From: Phenylobacterium sp.
GTDB taxonomy: Bacteria; Pseudomonadota; Alphaproteobacteria; Caulobacterales; Caulobacteraceae
DNA: 51,009 bases
Direction: 5' to 3'
NCBI RefSeq assembly: GCF_030645195.1
Contig: NZ_JAUSLW010000007.1
Coordinates: 1-51,009, forward strand
Under the pieces are notes generated by a model that was not told the DNA's origin, made no database searches, and was given only the letters and a program-made list of their open reading frames with translations. Below, one piece after another: positions 15,185 through 25,272 of the stretch. Numbering within the stretch: the first letter of the stretch is position 1; each line of letters begins with the position of its first letter. The position numbers and the translations under genes were made by a program.

Positions 15185-16524
15185 TTGGTCTCGATGGTCG
15201 CCGAGTTCCTAAGGTCACGCATATAACGCCGGGCGATCATGCTGAGTTGCTGACCGAACAGACGGTTTTCGATCTGCTCCCGGGTCTGGCCCTCGCCGCC
15301 GCTGGCGCGCTTGGCGCAGACCGCCAGCAGGTGAAGGCCGGCGCTGGTGCGGATCGGCTGCGAGAGCTGTCCGGCCTCGAGGCTCTCGGCGGCCTCGCGG
15401 AAGGCGGGCGCCAGGTCCTTGATCTCGGCCTCGCCCAGGTCGCCGGCGATGATGCCGGGCGTCTTGGCGGCCTGGGCCTCCAGATCGCCGCAGCCGGTCA
15501 CCTGGGCGCGCAGGGCCACCAGCTTGGCGTTGGCGGCTTCCACGGCGCTCTGGTCGGCGGTCTGGGGCAGCCCAACGGCGGCCTGCTTGAGGCTGACCAT
15601 CATACCGCCGGCGCCGGCGCGCTTGTCGCGCAGGTAGATGATGTAGACCCCGTCCTTGACCTGGATCGGGCGCGACAGCTGGCCGGGGCGCATCTGCTCC
15701 AGGGCCGCGTCGATCTCGGGGGCCATCTCGCCGGCGGTGATCCAGCCGGCGTCGCCCCCGGCCGCGGCGGTGGCGGCGGCGGAGAACTGGCGGGCCACGG
15801 CGGGGAAGGGCGCGCCCTGCTGCATCTGGGTGATGAGCTGGCCGGCGCCGGTCATGGCGGTGTCCATGCCGCCGACGCGGTTGGCGTCGATGAAGACTTC
15901 GCTGATCTGGTACTGGGGCTTGGAGGCGGCGGCGGCCAGGCGCTGCTGCACGGCCTTGACCTGATCGTCGCCGATGCGCAGCCGCGAGCCGTAGCGGCCG
16001 CGGATCCAGCGCTGCCAGCTGGTGTTGGCGCGGACCTCCTGGCGAAGGGTCTCCTCGCCGATGCCCTGGGCCTTGAGGTTCCCGAGGAACTGCTCAAGGG
16101 ACATGTTGTTGCCCTTGGCCATCTCGGCCAGCTCCTCGGTGACCTCGTCGTCGGTGGCGACGATGTCCATCTTCTGCTCGCGCTCGACGCGGCGCAGCTC
16201 CTGGAGCTGCAGGCTCTCGTCCACCAGACCGATCAGGGCCTCGCGCTGGAACTGGGGCAGGTTCTGCGCCGTCGGCTGCACACCGGAGGTGGCGATCAAC
16301 AGACGCATGCGCTGGGCCAGGTCGTAGGTCGAGATGATGTCGTCATTGACCACGGCGGCGACGGACTCGTTGATCCCGGCCGGCGGGGTCGGGGCGACGG
16401 GAGCAGCGACCGCTGGCGGCGCCTCCTGGGCCCAGAGGACCGAAGGGATCGCCGTCGTGGCCAGGGCGATCGCCATGGCGGCGCCGCGCGCCGAAAGGCC
16501 CGTGACATTACGCGCACGCATCAT
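15181..16524 (-). CDS. surA: Periplasmic chaperone/peptidyl-prolyl isomerase SurA
   Basis: Helps outer-membrane proteins fold in the periplasm. The ATG at 16524 gives 447 residues with a signal peptide (GAAMAIALATTAIPSVLWAQ); an upstream extension in the same frame is not credible. The SurA N-domain contains SVAAVVNDDIISTYDLAQR and ALIGLVDESLQLQELRRVER. Two parvulin-like regions follow: one is complete (GGDAGWITAGEMAPEIDAAL, GQLSRPIQVKDGVYIIYL) and one is more divergent (FREAAESLEAGQLSQPIRT). It lies just after lptD, one of its best-known clients. Confidence 0.93.
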   Translation of the reverse strand: MMRARNVTGLSARGAAMAIALATTAIPSVLWAQEAPPAVAAPVAPTPPAGINESVAAVVNDDIISTYDLAQRMRLLIATSGVQPTAQNLPQFQREALIGLVDESLQLQELRRVEREQKMDIVATDDEVTEELAEMAKGNNMSLEQFLGNLKAQGIGEETLRQEVRANTSWQRWIRGRYGSRLRIGDDQVKAVQQRLAAAASKPQYQISEVFIDANRVGGMDTAMTGAGQLITQMQQGAPFPAVARQFSAAATAAAGGDAGWITAGEMAPEIDAALEQMRPGQLSRPIQVKDGVYIIYLRDKRAGAGGMMVSLKQAAVGLPQTADQSAVEAANAKLVALRAQVTGCGDLEAQAAKTPGIIAGDLGEAEIKDLAPAFREAAESLEAGQLSQPIRTSAGLHLLAVCAKRASGGEGQTREQIENRLFGQQLSMIARRYMRDLRNSATIETK

Positions 16525-16594
16525 GGGTGGGGAGTTTCCTTGGAGCGGATGGCCATGGGCAGGTCGGTGCGAAGGGCCATTCCGGTGGCGAATT

Positions 16595-18877
16595 TCAGTT
16601 CGCATACAACGGTCCGCCCAATGTGGCGAGGGTGAGGCGTATGGCGAGAGACTCGGTGGGACCCAGACGCCCCACCACGGTGTCTTCGCGCCGGTAGATG
16701 ATGTCCACGCGGGTGCAGTCGTCGCGGTAGGTGACGCCGAGGTCGCGGATCACCCAGGCGTCCTGGACCAGGTCGCGGTTGCCGTAGGCGGTCAGGCCCC
16801 AGTGCTTGGTCAGGTAGATGTCGCCGCCGAGATCGAGGTTCTCCACCTTGACCCCGTTGGCGTTGGCGCGGTCGCGCAGGTAGCGGAAATAGCCGTTGGC
16901 CCGCTTCATCGAGAGGTTGGCGCCGGCTTCCGCCCGCTGGACGGTGAGGTCGTCGGAATCCAGACGCGTGCGGGCGAAGAAGGACAGGCCCTTGATGGGC
17001 TGGGCGTCGGCGGCGACGATCCAGTCGGAACGGGTCTGGCGCAGGCCGCTCTGGGGGGAGAAGACGTCGTTGCTCTGGTTGCGGAAGCTGCGGCCCACCA
17101 GCAGGCTGGCGCGGCGCCCGTCGTCCCAGAACACCGAGGCGCGGCCGCCGGCGTTCACCCGCACGCCGTCCTCATAGAGGTCGTAGCCGGGGAATTTGTT
17201 GGCCCGGAAGAGGTTGGTCTCGTCGAACTCGAAGGCGACCGAGTCCTCGTTGAGATAGACCGGCGCGCCCGTGGCGCTGGTCCCCACCACCACCTGACGG
17301 GCGTTGGGGGAGGCGGCGATCTGGACGATGGGCTCCAGGATCACGGTGGAGTCGGAGAACCGGCGCACGAAGGGCCAGGTGATGTCGGCGCCGGCCACGG
17401 CCAGGCCCCGCGACAGGGTCTTCGACGCGCCCTTGACGGTGTTCAGGTCGTCGAGGGCGTAGGCGTCGCCGCGGAGGTTCACGAAGGGCGAAACCCTTAT
17501 GCCGGCGGGGGCGGTGAAGGTGGCTCGCCAGTCGACCTCGCCGGTCACCCGGCGGCTGTCGAGGCCCGGGAGGCGCTGCGGCGCGACGCTGAGGGGCGAC
17601 TCCTCGCGGGTGAGGGCCACGGCCGACCCCAGTAGGCGCAGGCGGCCGCCGGCGATGTTGGTCTGCGGCTCCCAGCGGGCCTCGATCAGGGGGCCGACGA
17701 AGGGGAAGGCGCGGTCGTTGTCGCCGGGCCGCAAACCCTGGATGGAGAAGGCCGCGGCGGAGAAATAGGACCTCTGGTCCTGGCGGGTGGCGTAGACCTG
17801 GGAGATCAGGCGACGGTCGTCGGCGATATAAGGGCCGCGGGCGGCGTAGACGTCGCCGATCTCGTACTTGTCGAACAGCAGGTCGTCGGAGGTGCGCTCG
17901 GCGGTGAAGCCCCAGTTCCAGCGCTCGTCGATGGCGAACTGGCCCGAGGCCAGGACATAGCTGCGGCTGGTGGCGTCGCCGAAGCGATTGCCCTTGCCGT
18001 CGAAGTCCTCGTCATAGGTGTAGCCGAACCGGGCGTCGATCGCGCCGGAGTAGAACCGCTTGCGGTAATGTCCGTTGAAGAACGGATTAACTTTCGTGTT
18101 AATTTGAGGACTTAGCGTGATATCCGAAGACGGCGAGAGAACCTGCAGATAGGGCTGCTCATAGCTGAGGCCGCGGCGGTTCGAGGCGCCGAGCTTGGGC
18201 GGCAGGAAGCCGGACTTGCGGACCGCCTGCGGGTCGGGGTGCCAGAACAGCGGCAAATAGAGCACCGGGGCCCCGAAGATGCGGATCACGGCGTTGCGGT
18301 AGTAGATCAGCTGCCGGTCGCGATCCTGCACCACCTTGTCGGCCTTGATGGACCAGGTGGGGGACTTGGGCGAGCCGTCGGCGGCGCAGATCTCGCAGGG
18401 GGTGTAGATCGCGCGGTTCAGTTCGTTGACCCGCTCGCTGCGGCGGACGGCGGTGGCGGCGGCCAGCTTGATGCTGGGGGCCAGGCGGGCGGCGAAGCCC
18501 GTGGCGACCCCGGCCTTCATGGCCTCGTCCAGCACCAGCTCGTCGGCATATTCGATGCTGCCGTCGGCGTTGATGATCTGGACCTGGCCCTTGGCGGTCA
18601 TCACGCCGCGGGCCTCGTCATAGACCAACTCGTCGGCGCGCAGGGTGCGGCCCTCGTAGCGGACCTCGGCCTCGCCGCGGGCGGTGGTGATCTTGTTCTT
18701 GTCGTCGCGGATGACGAGGTCGGCTTCCATGTAGAGCTGACCGGGCTCAAGCCCGTCGACGGGGGCCTTGCCGCCCGGCGCCTGGGCGTGCGCCTGCGCG
18801 GACATCGCCACGACGATGACCGCCACGCTCGCCAGCAGGCCGCGCTTTACGGAGACGGAACGGCGACCACGACTCAT
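16595..18877 (-). CDS. lptD: LPS-assembly protein LptD
   Basis: Outer-membrane beta-barrel that, with LptE, inserts lipopolysaccharide into the outer leaflet. The ATG at 18877 gives 760 residues with a signal peptide (LLASVAVIVVAMSAQAHAQ). The periplasmic OstA jelly-roll has DLVIRDDKNKITTARGEAEV and LRADELVYDEARGVMTAKG. A CEICAADG cysteine pair lies at the domain boundary, and the barrel occupies the rest with many aromatic strands. A longer frame would start at a TTG at 18934 and is less likely. It is 61 bases after lptG. Confidence 0.95.
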   Translation of the reverse strand: MSRGRRSVSVKRGLLASVAVIVVAMSAQAHAQAPGGKAPVDGLEPGQLYMEADLVIRDDKNKITTARGEAEVRYEGRTLRADELVYDEARGVMTAKGQVQIINADGSIEYADELVLDEAMKAGVATGFAARLAPSIKLAAATAVRRSERVNELNRAIYTPCEICAADGSPKSPTWSIKADKVVQDRDRQLIYYRNAVIRIFGAPVLYLPLFWHPDPQAVRKSGFLPPKLGASNRRGLSYEQPYLQVLSPSSDITLSPQINTKVNPFFNGHYRKRFYSGAIDARFGYTYDEDFDGKGNRFGDATSRSYVLASGQFAIDERWNWGFTAERTSDDLLFDKYEIGDVYAARGPYIADDRRLISQVYATRQDQRSYFSAAAFSIQGLRPGDNDRAFPFVGPLIEARWEPQTNIAGGRLRLLGSAVALTREESPLSVAPQRLPGLDSRRVTGEVDWRATFTAPAGIRVSPFVNLRGDAYALDDLNTVKGASKTLSRGLAVAGADITWPFVRRFSDSTVILEPIVQIAASPNARQVVVGTSATGAPVYLNEDSVAFEFDETNLFRANKFPGYDLYEDGVRVNAGGRASVFWDDGRRASLLVGRSFRNQSNDVFSPQSGLRQTRSDWIVAADAQPIKGLSFFARTRLDSDDLTVQRAEAGANLSMKRANGYFRYLRDRANANGVKVENLDLGGDIYLTKHWGLTAYGNRDLVQDAWVIRDLGVTYRDDCTRVDIIYRREDTVVGRLGPTESLAIRLTLATLGGPLYAN

Positions 18878-18938
18878 GAAGCTAGGAAACCCCCTCCAGG
18901 CGGTTGTTGGCGGATGGATAGCCGGGAACGCCAACGAT

Positions 18939-20042
18939 TCAACCGTCTTCGGTGTAGCAGAGCAAAGTCAGCCCGGACAGGAGCGCGACCAAGGGCGGCG
19001 CCCAGGCGGCCGCATAGAGCGGGATGATCTCCGCATCGGCGAGCGCGCCGGAGAATTCGTTGAAGAAAAAGAAGATGAAACCGATGGCCACCCCGGCCCC
19101 CGCCAGGCTGCCGAGGCCTCCCAGGCGAGCCAGCCGCAGGGAAAAGGCCGCCGCCAGGACCGACATGGCCGCAAACAGCAGGGGCGTGGCCAGCAGCTGC
19201 TGGAAGCGCAGGCGGTAGCCGTCGGCGGAGAAACCGGCCTGTTCGGTCAGGCGGATGGCGGCGGGCAGGCGCCAGAAGGCGATGGCGTCGGGCGAGGCGA
19301 ACCGCTCCATGGCCGATTCGGAATCCAGGGTGGAGCGGATCGAGAGCGAGTCGGAGCGCACCGAGCTTTCGCCGGCGGTGGCCTCGCGGACGTCGGTGAG
19401 CTTCCAGAAGCCCGGCAGCAGCTCGGCCTGGGCGGCCTCCAGGCGGCGCTTGAACTCGGGCAGGCCGGCCTTGTTCTTCTGGTAGACGAAGAGCGATACC
19501 CCCTTGAGCCGCACCCGGCCGGCCACCACGTCGCGGGCCTTGGCGTGGATGACGATCTGGTTGCGGTCGTCGCCCTGGCGCAGCCAGACCTCCTTGGGAG
19601 CGTCGGTGAGGTAGTTCTCCATCAGGCTGGCGCGCTCGGCCTCGAACCGGGCGCTGAGGGCCGAGGCCAGGGGATTGAAGGCGGTGACCGCCAGGACGCC
19701 GGCCAGGAAGGCCGCCACGCCCGAGGGCAGGATGAAGCGCCAGGCCGAGATGCCGGCCGCCCGCATGGCCACCAGCTCGCTGGAGCGGTTGAGGCCCACA
19801 TAGGCGCTGATGCCGCCGGCCAGGAAGACGAAGGGCAGCAGCAGCAGGACCAGGGCCGGCGCCTTGAGCAGGGTCAGGCCGAACAGCTGGGCGACGCCGA
19901 CATCGGCGCGCACGCCCACCGAGCGCGACAGGTCGACGAACTGCACCAGCAGGATCACCGCCGAGATCACGGCGAGCGCCGCGCCGACGCCGGTGAAGGT
20001 GCGGACCAGGACGTAGCGTTCGAGGCGGCCGGTCCCGATCAT
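18939..20042 (-). CDS. lptG: LPS export permease LptG
   Basis: One of two permease subunits of the LptB2FG ABC complex that extracts LPS from the inner membrane. The 367-residue protein has the YjgP/YjgQ fold: three N-terminal membrane segments, a periplasmic beta-jellyroll (about 140-265), and three C-terminal segments (FAAMSVLAAAFSL, GVAIGFIFFFFNEFSG, AAAWAPPLVALLSGL). LNRSSELVAMRAAGIS is the characteristic coupling-helix motif. The start overlaps the lptF stop by four bases. Confidence 0.94.
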   Translation of the reverse strand: MIGTGRLERYVLVRTFTGVGAALAVISAVILLVQFVDLSRSVGVRADVGVAQLFGLTLLKAPALVLLLLPFVFLAGGISAYVGLNRSSELVAMRAAGISAWRFILPSGVAAFLAGVLAVTAFNPLASALSARFEAERASLMENYLTDAPKEVWLRQGDDRNQIVIHAKARDVVAGRVRLKGVSLFVYQKNKAGLPEFKRRLEAAQAELLPGFWKLTDVREATAGESSVRSDSLSIRSTLDSESAMERFASPDAIAFWRLPAAIRLTEQAGFSADGYRLRFQQLLATPLLFAAMSVLAAAFSLRLARLGGLGSLAGAGVAIGFIFFFFNEFSGALADAEIIPLYAAAWAPPLVALLSGLTLLCYTEDG

Positions 20043-21175
20043 GCGGGCGCCTGGGCGATGCGGGCCGGGCGCTGGCGCATGTCGATGAAGCGGCTGACCC
20101 GCTGCTTGAAGATGCCGCGCAGGGCGAGCGCCATGGCGCCCAGGGGCACGACGAACTGGACGAGGTTCAGCCAGGGCTCGGACTCGCTGCCGGCCTGGAC
20201 CACGAAGCCCAGGATGCGGACGGCGACCGCCAGGCCGGCGACCGTCGCGATGCGCCGCCCATAGCCCAGGCGCGAGAAGCCGCCGCCGATGATGGCCAGC
20301 AGGGCGAAGCTCATGAAGGTGAGGTTGTAGAGCGGGGTCGAGAGGCGCGCGGCGCCCTCGGCCAGCAGCTTGTCGCGGTTCTGCGTCTCCCAGACCTGCT
20401 GCAGGTCGGGGAACAGCAGTTCGTGCAGGTAGCGGTCCGACGGCTTGTAGTGGACCATCTCGTTGGACTGCAGGTAGCGCGACAGGTCGAAGACGTACTC
20501 GTCGAAGGACAGGAAGTTCAGCACCCCGGTGCGGCTGAACTCCTGGTTGGAGCCCTTGCGCATCAGCAGCACCGGCTTGTCGCCGCGCTTGACCACCCGG
20601 CCCTCGTCGGCGGTGTAGGTGGTGGCCCCGCCGTCGCTCTTGGTCTGGTGGATGAAGAGGTTGTGGATCAGGCCGCCGGAGTCCACCGACTGGGCGTAGA
20701 CGGTGAGGCCGGGGGCGGGCTCGGTGAACTCGCCCTCGCGCACCAGGGTCGAGGCCAGGTCCGTGCGCACCTGGAACAGGGTCTCGCGCATCTGGCGCGA
20801 GGCGGCCGGCTGGACCCAGAGGTTCATGAACAGCGCGATCAGGGTGACGACGCCCGCCAGGCGCAGGGCCGGCGCGATCACCCGCCAGCGGCTCATGCCC
20901 CCGGCGAAGCAGACCACGATCTCCTGCTCGACGTGCAGGCGGTTGAGGGCCACCAGGGCGGCCACCAGCAGGGCGATGGGCATGACCATGTTGACCAGCT
21001 GCGGCATGGCCAGCAGCGTCACCTGGAGGAACACCAGCGCGCTCTGGCGCTGGCTGACGATGATGTCGAGCTGCGACAGGCTGGTGGACAAGAGCGCGAC
21101 CGCCGTCAGCGCGAGCGTCGCATAGACGGTCGGTCCCAAGAGCTGACGAAGCAGGTATCGATCGATCAGGCGCAT
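20039..21175 (-). CDS. lptF: LPS export permease LptF
   Basis: Partner permease to LptG in LPS extraction. The ATG at 21175 gives 378 residues starting MRLIDRYLLRQLLGPTVYATL; an upstream in-frame TTG would add only two. It has the YjgP/YjgQ architecture with LNRLHVEQEIVVCFAGGMSRW as the coupling region, a periplasmic middle, and C-terminal membrane helices with LAIIGGGFSRLGYGRRIATV. First gene of the reverse operon; its promoter must lie in 21176-21335, shared divergently with pepA. Confidence 0.94.
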   Translation of the reverse strand: MRLIDRYLLRQLLGPTVYATLALTAVALLSTSLSQLDIIVSQRQSALVFLQVTLLAMPQLVNMVMPIALLVAALVALNRLHVEQEIVVCFAGGMSRWRVIAPALRLAGVVTLIALFMNLWVQPAASRQMRETLFQVRTDLASTLVREGEFTEPAPGLTVYAQSVDSGGLIHNLFIHQTKSDGGATTYTADEGRVVKRGDKPVLLMRKGSNQEFSRTGVLNFLSFDEYVFDLSRYLQSNEMVHYKPSDRYLHELLFPDLQQVWETQNRDKLLAEGAARLSTPLYNLTFMSFALLAIIGGGFSRLGYGRRIATVAGLAVAVRILGFVVQAGSESEPWLNLVQFVVPLGAMALALRGIFKQRVSRFIDMRQRPARIAQAPA

Positions 21176-21335
21176 CGGCAAGAAATATGGGGCAGGCCAA
21201 GATATTTGCCGCGCCCGGGACGGGAAGCTGCTCTAAACCATGCGTCGCCCCGCCACACAACCGCCGCACGAACGGTCAGGCTGGGAAGGGTTCAGGGCGC
21301 ACGCTGCGCCGGGTCGAGACGTTTGAGAGAATTTC

Positions 21336-22796
21336 ATGGATATCCAGTTCGTCGCGGCTGACGCCGCGCTTGGTGAAAAGAGCGCCCTGGCGATCGTCGT
21401 GTTCGAGGGCGAGGCCGCCTCCGTCCAGGGCGGGGCCTTCGCCAAGGCTATGGCCGGGGCCCGTTTCACGGGCGCCAAGGGCCAGACCCTGGACGTGCTC
21501 GCCCCGGCCGGCTCCGACGCCGCCCGCGTGGTGCTGGTGGGCGCCGGCAAGGCCGCCGACTTCGACGTGATGGGCGCCGAGACGGCGGCGGCCTCGGCCT
21601 ATGCCGCGGTGAAGACCTCGGGCCTCACCACCCTGCGGGTCGTGCTGCCGGGCGCCGACGCGGCCAAGGCGGCCCGCGCGGCCTTCGGCGTGCGGCTGGC
21701 GGCCTACCGATTCGACAAGTACCGGACCAAGGAGGCGGCCGAGAAGAAGCCCTCCGTCGTCAAGACCGAGGTGGTTACCGCCGAGGCCGACGCCGCGGTC
21801 ACCGCCTTCGCCGACCTGGCGGCCCTGGCCGACGCCATCAGCTTCTCCCGCGACCTGGTCTCCGAGCCGCCGAACGTCCTCTACCCCGCCGAGTTCGCCA
21901 AGCGCGTGAAGCAGCTGGAGGAGCTGGGCCTGGAGGTCGAGATCCTCGGCGAGGCCGAGATGATGAAGCTGGGCATGGGCTCGCTGCTGGGGGTGGGGCA
22001 GGGGAGCATCCGCGAGAGCCAGCTGGCGATCCTCAAGTGGAACGGCGCCGACGACAAGAAGGCCCAGCCCATCGCCTTCGTCGGCAAGGGCGTCTGCTTC
22101 GACACCGGCGGCATCAGCATCAAGCCCGCCGACAACATGGAGCACATGAAGACCGACATGGGCGGCGCGGCCGCGGTCTCGGGCCTGATGCACGTGCTGG
22201 CCGGCCGCAAGGCCAAGGTCAATGCGGTGGGCATACTGGGCCTGGTGGAGAACATGCCCGACGGCAACGCCCAGCGTCCGGGCGACGTGGTCACCTCCAT
22301 GTCGGGCCAGACCATCGAGATCATCAACACCGACGCCGAGGGCCGCCTCGTCCTGGCCGACGCCGTCTGGTACTGCCAGCAGCGGTTCAAGCCGAAGTTC
22401 ATGGTGGATCTCGCCACCCTGACCGGGGCGATCATCATCGCGCTCGGCGACGACGTCGGTGGTCTGTTCAGCAATAACGACGAGTTGTCGGGTAATCTTC
22501 TGGCGGCGTCGAACGCCGAGGGCGAGCCCCTGTGGCGCATGCCCCTGCCGGCCCAGTACGACAAGAACATCGACTCCATGATCGCCGACATGAAGAACAC
22601 CGGCGGCCGGCCGGGGGGCTCCATCACCGCGGCCATGTTCATTCAGCGCTTCGTCAACGGCGTGCCGTGGGCCCACCTGGACATCGCCGGCACCGCCTGG
22701 AAGAAGCCGTCGACCGTCCCCACCATCCCCGAGGGCGCAACCGGCTTCGGCGTGCGGCTGCTGAACCGCATGGTGGCCGACAAGTACGAAGGCTGA
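21336..22796 (+). CDS. pepA: Leucyl aminopeptidase (M17) PepA
   Basis: Cytosolic zinc/manganese exopeptidase removing N-terminal residues. The 486-residue protein has the normal M17 length. The metal-ligand region reads [20 protein letters not shown] and [10 protein letters not shown], and the signature [13 protein letters not shown] is intact. The catalytic domain ends with [22 protein letters not shown]. Some PepA proteins also bind DNA; nothing here addresses that. It is divergent from the lpt operon, an arrangement seen in many Proteobacteria, where holC also follows pepA. Confidence 0.97.
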   Translation: MDIQFVAADAALGEKSALAIVVFEGEAASVQGGAFAKAMAGARFTGAKGQTLDVLAPAGSDAARVVLVGAGKAADFDVMGAETAAASAYAAVKTSGLTTLRVVLPGADAAKAARAAFGVRLAAYRFDKYRTKEAAEKKPSVVKTEVVTAEADAAVTAFADLAALADAISFSRDLVSEPPNVLYPAEFAKRVKQLEELGLEVEILGEAEMMKLGMGSLLGVGQGSIRESQLAILKWNGADDKKAQPIAFVGKGVCFDTGGISIKPADNMEHMKTDMGGAAAVSGLMHVLAGRKAKVNAVGILGLVENMPDGNAQRPGDVVTSMSGQTIEIINTDAEGRLVLADAVWYCQQRFKPKFMVDLATLTGAIIIALGDDVGGLFSNNDELSGNLLAASNAEGEPLWRMPLPAQYDKNIDSMIADMKNTGGRPGGSITAAMFIQRFVNGVPWAHLDIAGTAWKKPSTVPTIPEGATGFGVRLLNRMVADKYEG

Positions 22797-22805
22797 TCGG
22801 GCGCC

Positions 22806-23486
22806 TTGCGGTTCGCCCTGCTGCATAGCCCCCTGGTGGGCGCCAGCTGCTGGCGGCCGGCGATCGACGCCTTCGCCGACCTGGGGGTCTGGGCCGCCGC
22901 GCCCAGGCTGCCGGCCTTGGCCCAGGTGACGCCGCCCTATTTCCCCGCCCTGGGGGAGAGCGTGGCGGCGCAGATCGCGCCCATGGACCCGGTGGTGCTG
23001 GTGGCGCACTCCGGGGCCGGGGCGCTGGCCACCTCGGTGACGGCCGCCGCGCAGGGAAAGGTGAGCCAGGTGATCTTCGTCGACGCCATCCTGCCCAATC
23101 CTGGCCGCTGCTGGTTCGAGACCGCCGGCGACGCCTTGGTGCGCACCCTGAGGGAGGCCGCCCGCGACGGCTGCGCCCCGCCCTGGGACCAGTGGTTCCC
23201 GGCCGGCGTCCTGGCCGCCCTGCTGCCGGAGGGCGGCGCGCGCGAGGCCTTCCTCGCCGAGCTGACGCCCACGCCGATGGCCTATCTGGAGGAGGCCGAG
23301 CCGGAGCTGGACCTGCCCGACGACGTGGGCTGGGCCTATCTGCGGCTCTCCAAGGCCTATGAGGACGAGGCCGCCGTCGCCCGGGCCCACGGCATCGCCA
23401 CCCTGAGGCTCGACCGCCATCACCTGGCGATGATGACCCATCCGGCCGAGGTGGCCGCGGCCCTGATCAACCTGGTGCGGGGCTGA
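22806..23486 (+). CDS. Alpha/beta hydrolase
   Basis: A 226-residue small alpha/beta hydrolase. The start is a TTG ten bases after the pepA stop; no ATG fits the conserved N-terminus MRFALLHSPLVGASCWRPA. The nucleophile elbow is AHSGAGALA (Ser), a later Asp occurs in IFVDAILPN, and the catalytic His is probably in LDRHHLAMMTHP near the C-terminus. Substrate is unknown. It is inserted between pepA and holC and is probably co-transcribed with them. Confidence 0.82.
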   Translation: MRFALLHSPLVGASCWRPAIDAFADLGVWAAAPRLPALAQVTPPYFPALGESVAAQIAPMDPVVLVAHSGAGALATSVTAAAQGKVSQVIFVDAILPNPGRCWFETAGDALVRTLREAARDGCAPPWDQWFPAGVLAALLPEGGAREAFLAELTPTPMAYLEEAEPELDLPDDVGWAYLRLSKAYEDEAAVARAHGIATLRLDRHHLAMMTHPAEVAAALINLVRG

Positions 23487-23488
23487 GC

Positions 23489-23938
23489 ATGGCCTGCGAG
23501 GTGTGGTTCTATCACCTGGAGCGGACGGGCCTGGACCAGGCCCTGCCGGAACTGCTGGAAAAGACCCTGGCGCGGGGCTGGAAGGCCATCGTGCGCGCCG
23601 CCGGGCCACAGCGGGTGGAGCACCTGGACGGCTGGCTGTGGGCCTATCGCGACGAGAGCTTCCTGCCCCACGCCCCGGCCGACGAGCCGGGCGCGGCGCG
23701 GCAGCCGATCCTGATCACCGCGGGGACCGAGAACCCCAACGGGGCCGACGCGCTGTTCCTGGTGGACGGGGCCGAGCCCGGGGAGCTTGGCGACTACGCC
23801 CGGTGCGTGATCTTGTTCGACGGCGGTGACGAGGAGGCGGTGGCGCTCGCCCGCCGCCAGTGGAGCGCGGTCAAGGCCAAGGGCCTGCCCGCCTCCTATT
23901 GGAAGCAACAGGGCCGCGGCTGGGAGAAGCAGGCATGA
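23489..23938 (+). CDS. holC: DNA polymerase III chi subunit HolC
   Basis: Connects the clamp-loader to single-stranded DNA-binding protein at the replication fork. The 149-residue length fits. Family pattern: EVWFYHLERTGLDQALPELLEKTLARGW at the start, HLDGWLWAYRDESFLPH in the middle, and PILITAGTENPNGADALFLVDG. It starts two bases after the hydrolase stop and overlaps the next gene by four bases. Confidence 0.94.
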   Translation: MACEVWFYHLERTGLDQALPELLEKTLARGWKAIVRAAGPQRVEHLDGWLWAYRDESFLPHAPADEPGAARQPILITAGTENPNGADALFLVDGAEPGELGDYARCVILFDGGDEEAVALARRQWSAVKAKGLPASYWKQQGRGWEKQA

Positions 23939-24255
23939 AACTCAAGATCCTGGCGGGCGCGGGCCTGGCCCTGCTGATGGCCTCCTGCGCCAGCGAGGCG
24001 CCGCCGCCCGCGCCGCCCTCGCCCGCGCCCTACCGCCCCGCGCCGCCGCCGCCGCCGTCCACCGACCAGTGCGGCGCCGCCGAGGCCCAGAAATATGTCG
24101 GCCGCTCGCGGACCGAGATCCCGATCCCGGTGCTGCCGGCCCTGCAGCGGGTGGCCTGCACCACCTGCCCGGTGACCATGGACTACAGCCCCCGGCGGCT
24201 GAACTTCTTCTACGACGCCCAGACCGGGATCGTGAAAGAGGTGAAGTGCGGTTGA
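23935..24255 (+). CDS. I78-family peptidase inhibitor lipoprotein
   Basis: A 106-residue predicted lipoprotein with lipobox LLMASC (Cys18), a Pro-rich linker and a single I78 inhibitor domain. In the domain CGAAEAQKYVGRSR is followed by TMDYSPRRLNFFYDAQTG and a terminal KEVKCG, so both conserved cysteines are present. I78 proteins inhibit serine peptidases, probably protecting the periplasm. The start overlaps the holC stop by four bases. A nearly identical copy of its 3' end occurs at 25273-25311. Confidence 0.85.
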   Translation: MKLKILAGAGLALLMASCASEAPPPAPPSPAPYRPAPPPPPSTDQCGAAEAQKYVGRSRTEIPIPVLPALQRVACTTCPVTMDYSPRRLNFFYDAQTGIVKEVKCG

Positions 24256-24302
24256 CCTTACGAAGGGGCAATCGGGCCTGATGCCTCAAACGGGGAGCGG
24301 GC

Positions 24303-25259
24303 ATGAAGCGCATCATCGGACTGCTGGCGGTTTTGGGCGCGAGCCTGGTGTTGGCCGGGTGCGGCATCACCGCCAAGGACATCCCCTACGCCACCCTGGA
24401 GGCCAAGTACGGCGGGCCAGCCTCGCACTACATGGACCTGCCGGGAGACCTGCGCGTCCACTACCGCGACCAGGGCAGGGCCGACGGGCCCACCGTGGTG
24501 CTGGTGCACGGCTTCGCCGCCTCCCTGCACACCTGGGAGCCCTGGGTGGCGCGGCTGGCGCCCGACTACCGGGTGATCAGCCTCGATTTGCCGGGCCACG
24601 GTCTGACCCGGGCGCCAGAGGGCTATGTGGCGGCCCAGGCGACCAATGTGGCGGTGGTCGACGAGCTGACCCGCAACCTGAAGGCCGAGCGGTTCTCGAT
24701 CGTCGGAAACTCCATGGGCGGGGGCGTGGCCTGGGCCTATGGGCTCGCACATCCCGACCGGCTGACCGGCCTGGTGCTGGTGGACGCCGCCGGCTGGCCG
24801 CGGGCGGACAAGGGCAAGGAGAAGCCGCCGGTGGTGTTCAAGCTGCTGGGCAATCCGGCGGGCCGCGCCTTCCTGCGCAACATCAATCCCCGACCCCTGG
24901 CGGCCAAGGGGCTGAGGTCGGCCTATGTGGACGAGAAGCTCGTCACCCCGGCCCTGGTGGACCGCTATGTGGAGCTGGCCCTGGCGCCCGGCCACCGGGC
25001 CATCCTGACCTCCGGCCGCGACGGGCCGCAGCGGCGGGTCGACAAGGCGGCGTTCGGCGCCATCAAGACCCCGACGCTGGTCATGCACGGCGAGGCCGAC
25101 ACGGTGATCGACGTCGCCGCCGGGCGGGGTCTGGCCAGCGCGATCCCCGGCGCGAAACTGATCACCTATCCCGGCGTCGGCCACGTGCCGATGGAGCAGA
25201 TTCCCGACCCGTCGGCCAAGGACCTGCGCACCTTCCTGGCGACTCTTCCGCCTAACTAG
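24303..25259 (+). CDS. Alpha/beta hydrolase lipoprotein
   Basis: A 318-residue alpha/beta hydrolase with an N-terminal lipobox LVLAGC (Cys20), so it is probably anchored in the envelope. The fold is clear: VVLVHGFAASLHTWEPW, the elbow IVGNSMGGGVA with Ser137, an acid residue in HGEADTVIDV, and the catalytic His in YPGVGHVPMEQ. The sequence is closer to esterase/lipase-like hydrolases than to haloalkane dehalogenases. Substrate is unknown. Confidence 0.88.
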   Translation: MKRIIGLLAVLGASLVLAGCGITAKDIPYATLEAKYGGPASHYMDLPGDLRVHYRDQGRADGPTVVLVHGFAASLHTWEPWVARLAPDYRVISLDLPGHGLTRAPEGYVAAQATNVAVVDELTRNLKAERFSIVGNSMGGGVAWAYGLAHPDRLTGLVLVDAAGWPRADKGKEKPPVVFKLLGNPAGRAFLRNINPRPLAAKGLRSAYVDEKLVTPALVDRYVELALAPGHRAILTSGRDGPQRRVDKAAFGAIKTPTLVMHGEADTVIDVAAGRGLASAIPGAKLITYPGVGHVPMEQIPDPSAKDLRTFLATLPPN

Positions 25260-25272
25260 CCGCCGGGTCCTA

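Noticed and set aside
18087..18102. TTAA-N8-TTAA resembling a CtrA site
   Set aside because: The Caulobacter CtrA consensus has seven bases between the half sites, and this one lies inside the lptD coding region.
18878..18934. Upstream extension of lptD to a TTG start
   Set aside because: The extra 19 residues precede a good signal peptide start at 18877 and would weaken it; TTG is less likely.
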